Positions 7,537 to 13,474 of a stretch of 13,474 nt of DNA are shown here, one piece after another; the stretch's first letter is position 1, and each line of letters begins with the position of its first letter. This DNA comes from Clostridiales bacterium. GTDB taxonomy: Bacteria; Bacillota; Clostridia; Lachnospirales; Lachnospiraceae. The notes beneath the pieces are model-generated. The model saw only the letters and a list, made by a program, of their open reading frames with translations. It made no database searches and was not told where the DNA came from. The position numbers and the translations under genes were made by a program. The stretch lies in assembly GCA_019418195.1 (NCBI GenBank), contig DYCJ01000041.1, positions 1 through 13,474 of the forward strand, in the 5' to 3' direction.

Positions 7537-8568
7537 TTAGAACAATTTCATGATATCATTGAACATGACCACCACCATAAGCAGCATGAGAAGTGCAAAT
7601 CCGGCAAAATGCACCATTCCCTCCTTCTCAGGCGGAATCCTCTTGCGGCGTACAGCTTCCACAGCCAGAAATACAAGTCTGCCGCCGTCCAGCGCCGGTA
7701 TGGGAAGCAGATTCATCACTCCCAGATTTGCTGACAGCAGAGTCCCGAAATTCATCAGACTTAAGACAATTGTCAGAATTCCCGACGGGGCGGCCGACTC
7801 GTAGACATCATCCACGACTGCAACAATCCCCACAGGTCCGGACAGATCCTGAAGGCCGACCTGCCCCGTGACCAGCATCCGCAGACTGTCCGCCGTATAA
7901 TTCATCCAGTACTTCAGCCTGTAGAAGCCGTACTGCATAGTTCCGAAAAAGCCCGGGCGCTCATGGCTGCCGCCGTTCACTCCCAGCATAGGAGACGCAT
8001 CTCCTTCCAGCTGTCTAGGCTCGATCTGTGCTGTATACTCTTCCCCGCCGCGTTCATACACAACTTCGTAATGTGTATCATCCGGATGAGTCAAAGTATA
8101 GAGATGCACTTCTTCCCAGATGTGGACATTACGTCCATTGATCTCTTTGATCACGTCTCCCGGCTGCAAGCCCTGTTCCTGTGCGGAATAACCGTCCGTT
8201 ACGGCAGTGATCTCAGTGGACGTGTAACCTGTCGCCCCCACAAGGATCACGCAGAAGATCCAGGCAAGTAGAAGATTAAAAAGCGGCCCCGCCGCAATAA
8301 CAGATATCCTCGCCCATACAGATTTGCTGTTAAAACTTCCTTCAGACATGTCGTCCGTATCGTCCTCACCCATCATGCAGGCGCCGCCGAACGGGAGCAG
8401 CTTGATACAGAAAAATGTCTCTCCGATCTTCCTGCCAAACAATGTCGGTCCTAACCCAAGAGAAAATTCATCCACCCGGATGCCGTTTGCCTTTGCGAGG
8501 AGGAAATGCCCCAGCTCATGGAAGATGATTATAAAACTGAATAGTAGGATTGCTATGATTATCCCCAT
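7537..8568 (-). CDS. rseP: RIP metalloprotease RseP / site-2 protease
   Basis: This is an integral membrane zinc protease of the S2P family. Such enzymes cut transmembrane substrates within the bilayer, for example anti-sigma factors and signal-peptide remnants. The first helix contains HELGH (His17, Glu18, His21), and the last third has NLLPIPALDGGRLVF, whose Asp294 is the third zinc ligand. A PDZ domain occupies about residues 115-200 (YSAQEQGLQPGDVIKEINGR). Hydrophobic segments lie at the N-terminus, near residues 85-115, and in the C-terminal third. The length of 343 residues is typical of the Gram-positive type with one PDZ domain. The ATG begins three bases after the dxr stop, and its AGGTGG binding site overlaps the end of dxr, indicating one transcript and tight coupling. 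The symbol rasP is used in Bacillus. Confidence 0.96.
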   Translation of the reverse strand: MGIIIAILLFSFIIIFHELGHFLLAKANGIRVDEFSLGLGPTLFGRKIGETFFCIKLLPFGGACMMGEDDTDDMSEGSFNSKSVWARISVIAAGPLFNLLLAWIFCVILVGATGYTSTEITAVTDGYSAQEQGLQPGDVIKEINGRNVHIWEEVHLYTLTHPDDTHYEVVYERGGEEYTAQIEPRQLEGDASPMLGVNGGSHERPGFFGTMQYGFYRLKYWMNYTADSLRMLVTGQVGLQDLSGPVGIVAVVDDVYESAAPSGILTIVLSLMNFGTLLSANLGVMNLLPIPALDGGRLVFLAVEAVRRKRIPPEKEGMVHFAGFALLMLLMVVVMFNDIMKLF

Positions 8569-8571
8569 GTA

Positions 8572-9714
8572 TTACCACCTGTTTTTAATAAATTCATATG
8601 TTTCCTGCTCTGTCTTTAGTATCTCTTCCACACTCGGGTCAGCAATATTCTTATGGTTTTCCATACACCCCCGGATGATCTCGGGTATCTGGAGATACCG
8701 GATCTTCCGGTCAAGGAACAGTGCCACCGCTTTTTCATTGGCAGCATTGAATACTGTCGGAAGAGAGCCCCCCTTTTTCCCTGCCTCGATCGCCAGTTTC
8801 AGTCCGTAGAAGGTCTCCATATCCGGCTTCTCAAATGTGATCCGGGAAAGCTGTCCGAAATCCAGCCGGTCCCCCGGCAGATACCTTCTCTCAGGATAAT
8901 AAAGCGCATATTGGATCGGAAGCTTCATGTCCGGCGTCCCGAGCTGTGCAATAACAGCGCCGTCTTCATATTCCACCATAGAATGGATGATGCTCTGAGG
9001 CTGGACGACCACCTGGATCTGGTCCACAGTAACTCCAAAGAGCCATTTTGCCTCGATTACTTCCAGACCTTTGTTTACCATGGTGGATGAATCAATGGTA
9101 ATCTTGCGCCCCATCGCCCAGTTCGGATGCTTCAGGGCGTCTTCCACCTGTATATTCTCCAGCTCTTCTTTCTTCTTTCCACGGAACGGACCGCCTGATG
9201 CGGTTAAGAGTATCTTGTGCAGCGCCTTTCTCTGTCCGCCCTGCAATGACTGGAAGATCGCGCTGTGCTCGCTGTCCACCGGAAGGATAGACACATGATA
9301 CTGCCCGGCCAGCGGCATAATGATATGTCCTGCCGTCACGAGTGTTTCCTTATTTGCCAGCGCGATGTTTTTTCCTGCTTTGATCGCTTCAATGGTCGGA
9401 AGGATTCCGATCATACCAACAATAGCCGTCACAAGGATCTCTGACTCCTGCTCAGCAGCAACTGCCAGCAGTCCGTCCATGCCGGCAAGGATTTCCACCT
9501 GCATATCCCGGACGCGGCTCTTTAGTTCGGAGGCCAGCTCTTCACTCCACACTGCTGCCAGCTTCGGCTCAAACTCACGGATCTGTTTTTCCAGGAGGTC
9601 AATATTGCGTCCTGCTGCAAGAGCCGTCACTTTGATATCTTTGTTCGTCCTTACAATTTCAAGTGTCTGGGTTCCGATGGAACCCGTGGAACCCAGAATT
9701 GCGATTTTTTTCAT
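8572..9714 (-). CDS. dxr: 1-deoxy-D-xylulose-5-phosphate reductoisomerase
   Basis: Dxr (IspC) rearranges and reduces deoxyxylulose phosphate to methylerythritol phosphate with NADPH, the committed step of the MEP isoprenoid pathway. The 380-residue protein begins KKIAILGSTGSIGTQTLEIV, the NADPH-binding loop. Metal ligands are Asp147 and Glu149 in PVDSEHSAIFQ plus Glu218 and Glu221 in NKGLEVIEAKWL. TASGGPFR at 171-178 and HPNWAMG at 196-202 are the substrate-binding segments. The ATG at 9714 is preferred over the ATG at 9729: GAGG lies nine bases before it and the product then starts at the conserved KKIAILGSTG. The gene sits between cdsA (46-base gap) and rseP (3-base gap). Its product feeds the substrate of UppS, encoded two genes upstream. 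Confidence 0.97.
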   Translation of the reverse strand: MKKIAILGSTGSIGTQTLEIVRTNKDIKVTALAAGRNIDLLEKQIREFEPKLAAVWSEELASELKSRVRDMQVEILAGMDGLLAVAAEQESEILVTAIVGMIGILPTIEAIKAGKNIALANKETLVTAGHIIMPLAGQYHVSILPVDSEHSAIFQSLQGGQRKALHKILLTASGGPFRGKKKEELENIQVEDALKHPNWAMGRKITIDSSTMVNKGLEVIEAKWLFGVTVDQIQVVVQPQSIIHSMVEYEDGAVIAQLGTPDMKLPIQYALYYPERRYLPGDRLDFGQLSRITFEKPDMETFYGLKLAIEAGKKGGSLPTVFNAANEKAVALFLDRKIRYLQIPEIIRGCMENHKNIADPSVEEILKTEQETYEFIKNRW

Positions 9715-9760
9715 CTGTTTTAACCTCATTTTCGTATCAGTTCAGTTGTACCATTTTCAT

Positions 9761-10102
9761 TTACAGAAGGATGGCAAGATAGTATATGATCGGCGCCGTA
9801 AAAATGACACTGTCAAACCGGTCCAGGATCCCGCCGTGTCCGGGGATCAGCCTGCCATAATCCTTGATATTGTGGTACCGCTTGATCGCGGACGCCGCCA
9901 GATCACCGATCTGGGATATCGCGCCGCCGACAGCCCCGATGACCGCATAGGTAAATACTTCTGACTCTGCGCCGCCCCAGTGATTGATCGCCAGTGCATA
10001 GAGCACGCCGATAAGAGCCGCACCCAGGATCCCGCCGATACCGCCTTCTATCGATTTCTTCGGACTTAAGACCGGTGCCATCTTATGCTTCCCGATCAGC
10101 AT
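9761..10102 (-). CDS. cdsA: phosphatidate cytidylyltransferase, C-terminal fragment (frameshifted cdsA)
   Basis: This is the second half of cdsA, 113 residues from ATG at 10102 to TAA at 9763-9761. It carries the CDP-diglyceride synthase signature in full (SAIKRYHNIKDYGRLIPGHG followed by GILDRFD) and the preceding helices, starting at MLIGKHKMAPVLSPKKSIEG. It continues exactly where the upstream fragment stops matching the family: joining ...CAYCVG to MLIGKHK gives a normal protein of about 270 residues. The ATG overlaps the upstream stop as ATGCTGA, so reinitiation is conceivable, although no good Shine-Dalgarno sequence precedes it. The enzyme makes CDP-diacylglycerol from phosphatidate and CTP at the membrane. 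Because cdsA is normally essential, a sequencing or assembly error is a strong alternative. Confidence 0.85.
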   Translation of the reverse strand: MLIGKHKMAPVLSPKKSIEGGIGGILGAALIGVLYALAINHWGGAESEVFTYAVIGAVGGAISQIGDLAASAIKRYHNIKDYGRLIPGHGGILDRFDSVIFTAPIIYYLAILL

Positions 10103-10575
10103 ATACCCACACAGTATGCACAGGTATCACATCCCCAGGAGCATACAAATACGAGCCATACCGTGAAGATGCCGCCTTCCAGCAGTCTTGTCTGGTAAAT
10201 GTAGGACAGCATCACCGTCACGTAAAAGAGTCCGAAAAATGCCGCAAATATCTGCTGGGTGTTGTACTTTGGATAGCCAAATACCAGAGTTGCCATCTCG
10301 CAGATCAAAAATGCCATAAACAGCATCATAAACCAGATCATCTTATCTCCCGGAAGCTGCTGCTCAAAATACAGAAGCCCATAATACGCGACCGCAGCAA
10401 TATAACCGGCCACCCCCGGCGGTTTCTTTTCGATTCCGAATACTTTATAAAGCTCTGTCATACCGATCAGACTGATGACCAGCAGGACAAAGAAAAGAAG
10501 ATTTCCGCCTCTGATCAGAGTCACAAGCGCAATGATCATCAAAAGGATCCCGCTTAACAGTCTTGTTCTGAACAT
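10096..10575 (-). CDS. cdsA: phosphatidate cytidylyltransferase, N-terminal fragment (frameshifted cdsA)
   Basis: This is the membrane-spanning first part of CDP-diglyceride synthase: 159 residues beginning FRTRLLSGILLMIIALVTLI, with several hydrophobic helices, up to VFVCSWGCDTCAYCVG. It then reads two foreign residues (IC) and stops at TGA 10098-10096. The sequence GGTATATGCTG contains an extra AT compared with the GGTATGCTG needed to continue into the conserved MLIGKHK. The ATG at 10575 is chosen over the GTG at 10584 because GGAGG sits 10 bases before the ATG but only one base before the GTG. The GTG would overlap the uppS stop as GTGA. The gene starts six bases after uppS, so the two are translationally linked. 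Confidence 0.85.
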   Translation of the reverse strand: MFRTRLLSGILLMIIALVTLIRGGNLLFFVLLVISLIGMTELYKVFGIEKKPPGVAGYIAAVAYYGLLYFEQQLPGDKMIWFMMLFMAFLICEMATLVFGYPKYNTQQIFAAFFGLFYVTVMLSYIYQTRLLEGGIFTVWLVFVCSWGCDTCAYCVGIC

Positions 10576-10580
10576 AAACT

Positions 10581-11288
10581 TCACGCCTCCTCTACTCCGC
10601 CGAATCTTCTGTGTCTGTGGTTATATTCCTCGATTGCTTTCACAAGTTCCTCTTTCGTAAAATCCGGCCATGGAACATCAGTAAAATAGAATTCCGAATA
10701 TGCGAGCTGCCACAGCAGGTAATTGGACAGTCTCTGTTCTCCGCTGGTGCGGATCATCAGATCCGGATCCGGGATCCCGTGAGTATCCAGATAGGACTCA
10801 AACACTGATTCGTCGATATCATCTGCCTCCAGTTTCCCGTCTGCACAGTCCCGGGCCATCTTGCGCGCCGCTCTTGTAAGTTCATCCCTGCTGCCATAAT
10901 TAAGCGCTATGGTAAAATTCAGTCCTCCGTTGTTCACTGTTGCTGATTCCAGCTCGCTGATCCTGTTCTTAATGTCATCGTCCAGCGGCTGGATATCCCC
11001 GATGACACGTATCTTCATATCATTTTTAGCCGCCGTCTTTAAACATGTCTTCATATAATTACGTAACAGAGTCATGAGCGCTGACACTTCACTGTCCGGG
11101 CGGTTCCAGTTTTCCGTAGAAAATGCGTAGACTGTCAGGTACTTGATTCCCATACGCCACGCTTCTTCACAAATACGCTCCACATTCTTACTTCCCTGGG
11201 CATGACCATAATTACGCGGCATTCCCTTTGACTTCGCCCAGCGTCCGTTCCCGTCTAATATGATCGCAATATGCTGCGGTACTTTCAT
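10581..11288 (-). CDS. uppS: undecaprenyl diphosphate synthase (isoprenyl transferase)
   Basis: UppS is a cis-prenyltransferase that extends farnesyl diphosphate with isopentenyl units to the C55 carrier lipid used for peptidoglycan and wall-polymer export. The 235-residue protein starts KVPQHIAIILDGNGRWAK. Asp12 is the conserved catalytic, magnesium-binding aspartate. Further signatures are GHAQGSKNVERIC, TVYAFSTENWNRP and, near the C-terminus, RTSGEQRLSNYLLWQLAYSE followed by FYFTDVPWPDF. GAGG lies eight bases before the ATG. It is placed between frr, from which a 75-base gap with a hairpin separates it, and cdsA, which follows immediately. The uppS-cdsA-dxr grouping joins lipid carrier, phospholipid and isoprenoid synthesis. 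Confidence 0.97.
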   Translation of the reverse strand: MKVPQHIAIILDGNGRWAKSKGMPRNYGHAQGSKNVERICEEAWRMGIKYLTVYAFSTENWNRPDSEVSALMTLLRNYMKTCLKTAAKNDMKIRVIGDIQPLDDDIKNRISELESATVNNGGLNFTIALNYGSRDELTRAARKMARDCADGKLEADDIDESVFESYLDTHGIPDPDLMIRTSGEQRLSNYLLWQLAYSEFYFTDVPWPDFTKEELVKAIEEYNHRHRRFGGVEEA

Positions 11289-11310
11289 ATCTTTTTCCTC
11301 TCACTTTACT

Positions 11311-11316
11311 ATTATA
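11311..11316 (-). promoter_or_regulatory. possible -10 box upstream of uppS
   Basis: A perfect TATAAT lies on the minus strand about 23 bases before the uppS start, just after the frr-uppS hairpin. At a 17-base spacing the -35 position is GTTTAA, a poor match that falls in the hairpin loop and arm. It could allow separate transcription of uppS and the genes after it, but the evidence is weak. Confidence 0.25.
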
Positions 11317-11325
11317 TACGCTGTA

Positions 11326-11353
11326 AAGGGGGCTTAAACTTCAAAGCCCCCTT
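11326..11353 (-). terminator. terminator-like GC-rich hairpin between frr and uppS
   Basis: A perfect 10-bp stem (AAGGGGGCTT pairing with AAGCCCCCTT) surrounds an 8-nt loop. In the transcribed direction the stem is followed by TTTACAG, so the U-tract is short. It may terminate a fraction of pyrH-frr transcripts or stabilise a processed 3' end while letting others read into uppS. Confidence 0.55.
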
Positions 11354-11363
11354 CTTAATATCC

Positions 11364-11915
11364 CTATACTGTCATGATTTCTTTTGATTTTGCATCGACC
11401 ATCTTATCGATCTTTGTGATGTATTTGTCTGTGATCTTCTGAAGTTCATCCTCAAGATCCTTGATCCCGTCCTCGGAGATCTCTGTTCCTTTAAGCTTCT
11501 TAAAAGCCACGTTGCCGTCTCGGCGGATATTACGGACAGCCACTTTTGCCGCCTCGCCTTTTTTCTTCACATCTTTAGCAAGTTCTTTTCTCCGCTCCTC
11601 TGTGAGCTCCGGAAATACAAGGCGGATGGATGTACCGTCGTTGGTCGGATTGATACCGATATCAGAAGTAAGGATTGCTTTCTCGATCGCCTTTAACATA
11701 CTCTTCTCCCATGGCTGGATCTGGATCATCCTTGCCTCAGGAACGGACACATTCGCCACCTGCTGGATCGGAGTCGGCGCACCGTAATAGTCGACAGCCA
11801 GCTTGTCCAGCACATGCGGATTCGCACGTCCTGCACGGATCGTAGCCAGCTCGCTGTCAAGATTGTTGATCGTCTTTGTCATCTTTGTGTCATACACAGC
11901 CACTTTTTCATTCAT
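11364..11915 (-). CDS. frr: ribosome recycling factor
   Basis: RRF works with EF-G in the cytoplasm to split post-termination ribosomes. The 183-residue length is typical. Family segments run through the protein: LATIRAGRANPHVLDKLAVDYYG, TPIQQVANVSVPEARMIQIQPW, LTSDIGINPTNDGTSIRLVFP, LTEERRKELAKDVKK and VRNIRRDGN. The last is the three-helix-bundle region that contacts the ribosome. The start is supported by AGGAGG eight bases upstream, which overlaps the pyrH stop codon. The pyrH-frr pair is one of the most conserved in bacteria. A terminator-like hairpin follows the gene. Confidence 0.98.
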   Translation of the reverse strand: MNEKVAVYDTKMTKTINNLDSELATIRAGRANPHVLDKLAVDYYGAPTPIQQVANVSVPEARMIQIQPWEKSMLKAIEKAILTSDIGINPTNDGTSIRLVFPELTEERRKELAKDVKKKGEAAKVAVRNIRRDGNVAFKKLKGTEISEDGIKDLEDELQKITDKYITKIDKMVDAKSKEIMTV

Positions 11916-11927
11916 AATGAAATCCTC

Positions 11928-12623
11928 CTACACTGTTACTTTTGTTCCGGTAAAATTACCGCTCATCGTTTCCACGATGCTGTTTTCTTCATTAAGCCCG
12001 AACACGAGCATCGGCATCTTGTTTTCAAGACAGAGGATCGACGCCGTAAGATCCACCGCTGCCAGTTTCTTATCGATCACTTCCTGGATAGATACCTCAT
12101 CGTACTTGACAGCATTCGGATTCACCTTCGGATCACTGTCATAGATTCCGTCGATCGCTTTTGCAAGGAGCATTGCGTCGGCCTCAATCTCGATCGCCCT
12201 GAGAACAGCTCCTGTATCTGTTGAGAAATACGGATGACCTGTACCGCCTGCAAAAAAGATCACCTTGCCCTCCTCAAGGGCAGCAACTGCCGCGTCTTTT
12301 GAAAACAGGGATGTAAAAGCTCCGCATACGAAAGGTGTAAACACTTCCGTCTTCATTCCCACATGCCTGAAAATATCAGATACATAGATGCAGTTCATCA
12401 CCGTCGCCAGCATTCCGATCTGATCCGCTTTTGTACGGTCGATCGTCTCACTCGTGCGTCCTCTCCAGAAATTGCCGCCGCCTGTCACGATCGCCACCTG
12501 TATCCCGTCATCAACAAGCTTCTTTACCTGATCAGCAACACCAAGGCAGGTTGCCTCGTCAAATCCAGTTTTTTTATCTCCTGCGAGGGCTTCCCCGCTC
12601 AGCTTAAGTAATACTCTTTTCAT
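11928..12623 (-). CDS. pyrH: UMP kinase
   Basis: PyrH phosphorylates UMP to UDP with ATP, leading to UTP and CTP; CTP is the substrate of CdsA encoded downstream. The 231-residue protein belongs to the amino-acid-kinase fold. Visible motifs are KLSGEALAG (phosphate loop, residues 7-15), TGGGNFWRGR (47-56), DRTKADQIGMLATVMN (62-77), FFAGGTGHPYFSTDTGAVLR (123-142) and DGIYDSDPKVNPNA (158-171). The ATG at 12623 is chosen because AAAGGAG precedes it and the product then begins KRVLLKLSGEAL. The open frame reaches 12668, which would add 15 unrelated residues and overlap the ClC gene. The protein is 12 bases upstream of frr and 26 bases downstream of the ClC gene. Bacterial UMP kinases are hexamers, usually regulated by UTP and GTP. 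Confidence 0.97.
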   Translation of the reverse strand: MKRVLLKLSGEALAGDKKTGFDEATCLGVADQVKKLVDDGIQVAIVTGGGNFWRGRTSETIDRTKADQIGMLATVMNCIYVSDIFRHVGMKTEVFTPFVCGAFTSLFSKDAAVAALEEGKVIFFAGGTGHPYFSTDTGAVLRAIEIEADAMLLAKAIDGIYDSDPKVNPNAVKYDEVSIQEVIDKKLAAVDLTASILCLENKMPMLVFGLNEENSIVETMSGNFTGTKVTV

Positions 12624-12649
12624 TATAGTAAGCTCCTTTGATTTGTCTG

Positions 12650-13474
12650 CTAAAATGAAGTATAACATAAGTTTTCCAATTTGTCATGTATATATCCTGC
12701 ATCCCGCTCATCCGTCATCACCGTCAGCCGGTCGCCTGCCATAAGCCTTGTCTTACCGCGGGGGATCATCTCTTTTCCGTCCCGCTCAAGAGCCACAAGC
12801 AGGCAGTTGTTCGGCCAGTGGATTTCCATGACCGTACGGTCTTCAAGGACCGAGCCGCTCATGATAACAAACTCACTTAAGACTTTCTGTCTGCCCGCTC
12901 CGGCTCCTTGTCTCCTGCTGTTTTCACCGGACTCATTTTCCTCTTTCTGTCCGTCCAGCAGGCGGTTCAGCAGACTCTCATAGATCGGTTCTGATTTTAA
13001 CAGAGTAGCTGTAATATAGGCGACGACCGAAACGACCGCAAGGGAAAGCATCTGGCTCACAGAGCCGGACATTTCAAAGAGCAGGATGATCCCGGTGACC
13101 GGTGCTCTGACGATCGCGGTAAAAAATCCTGCCATGGCAAGCAGCACGAAATTATTGATATATACCGGGTCCAGTCCGAACAGCTCTACTCCGGTCATGG
13201 CAAAAGCGCCTCCTATCAGCGCGCCAAGAATAAGAAGAGGAAAGAAGATTCCGCCCGGAGCACCGGAGCCGAAACTGACAGCGGAAAACAAAAATTTCAC
13301 CACAAATGTAAGAATAACAAGCTGCAGTATCATCTCTCCTTCTGTGAGCGATACGATCAGGTCGCCGCCGCTCCCCAGTACAGAAGGCATCAGAAGTCCC
13401 AGTACGCCTGCTGCCAGAAAGGCGATCACAAGTCTCGTGGTTTCATTTAAAAATTTCGGTTTTTTATATAGTTC
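12650..13474 (-). CDS. ClC-family chloride channel/antiporter with TrkA-C domain (5' end outside window)
   Basis: The frame is open to the right edge, so only the C-terminal 274 residues are seen. They include several membrane helices and the ClC signature SFGSGAPGGIFFPLLILGAL (chloride-binding GxFxP motif), then AIVRAPVTGIILLFEMSGS. SEPIYESLLNRLL carries a tyrosine equivalent to the central-gate Tyr445 of E. coli ClC. The parts that would hold the selectivity serine and the gating glutamate lie outside. After a polar linker (about residues 175-197), residues 198-270 form a TrkA-C (RCK_C) domain ending in MAGDRLTVMTDERD, a cytoplasmic regulatory module found in a ClC subfamily. Such proteins exchange chloride or fluoride for protons. 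Which ion applies here cannot be decided; the C-terminal module and GxFxP point to the ordinary chloride type rather than the short fluoride type. Confidence 0.93.
   Translation of the reverse strand, partial: ELYKKPKFLNETTRLVIAFLAAGVLGLLMPSVLGSGGDLIVSLTEGEMILQLVILTFVVKFLFSAVSFGSGAPGGIFFPLLILGALIGGAFAMTGVELFGLDPVYINNFVLLAMAGFFTAIVRAPVTGIILLFEMSGSVSQMLSLAVVSVVAYITATLLKSEPIYESLLNRLLDGQKEENESGENSRRQGAGAGRQKVLSEFVIMSGSVLEDRTVMEIHWPNNCLLVALERDGKEMIPRGKTRLMAGDRLTVMTDERDAGYIHDKLENLCYTSF

Noticed and set aside
10096..10110. Programmed -1 frameshift in cdsA
   Set aside because: The sequence GTG GGT ATA TGC TGA has no slippery heptamer, and re-pairing after a -1 slip would be poor. An AT insertion or sequencing error is simpler.
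1..13474. CRISPR array, tRNA or rRNA genes, toxin-antitoxin or phage-defence modules
   Set aside because: No regularly spaced direct repeats, no tRNA cloverleaf or rRNA segments, and no proteins of defence families were seen. Apart from the left 450 bases the region is compact housekeeping DNA.

Overview
This window comes from a spore-forming, Gram-positive anaerobe of the Clostridia, most likely Lachnospiraceae. That is an inference from the gene types (Firmicutes-type carAB, MEP-pathway dxr, a SpoIID-like protein), the GGAGG-type ribosome binding sites, and the gene order. No rRNA or other firm taxonomic marker is present. Every convincing gene is on the minus strand, so transcription runs from high to low coordinates.

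In transcription order, the window opens inside a ClC-type chloride channel/antiporter gene with a C-terminal TrkA-C domain (cut by the right edge). A tightly packed housekeeping run follows: pyrH (UMP kinase), frr (ribosome recycling factor), a GC-rich hairpin, uppS (undecaprenyl diphosphate synthase), cdsA (CDP-diglyceride synthase, split by a frameshift), dxr (isoprenoid precursor synthesis) and rseP (site-2 protease). The pyrH-frr-uppS-cdsA-dxr-rseP order is the classical one. Together these genes supply pyrimidine nucleotides, recycle ribosomes, make the lipid carrier for wall synthesis, start phospholipid synthesis and provide regulated intramembrane proteolysis. Two envelope or spore-type genes follow on the same strand: a SpoIID-like protein with a peptidoglycan-binding domain, and a membrane-anchored transglutaminase-like protein.

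After a gap of about 200 bases with a clear sigma-A promoter and a structured leader come carA and carB, overlapping as TAATG, which encode the two subunits of carbamoyl-phosphate synthase. The carA leader can fold into two mutually exclusive hairpins and contains a 16-residue mini-ORF ending just before carA.

The left 450 bases hold no convincing intact gene. They contain a 196-bp element with long inverted arms, including a perfect 19-bp inner pair, that abuts the carB stop codon. Beyond it lies what may be the remnant 3' end of another reading frame.

I found no wholly new multi-gene system. The points most worth a second look are the inverted-repeat element, the carA leader, the cdsA frameshift with its ATGCTGA junction, and the signal-less SpoIID-like protein next to a transglutaminase gene.
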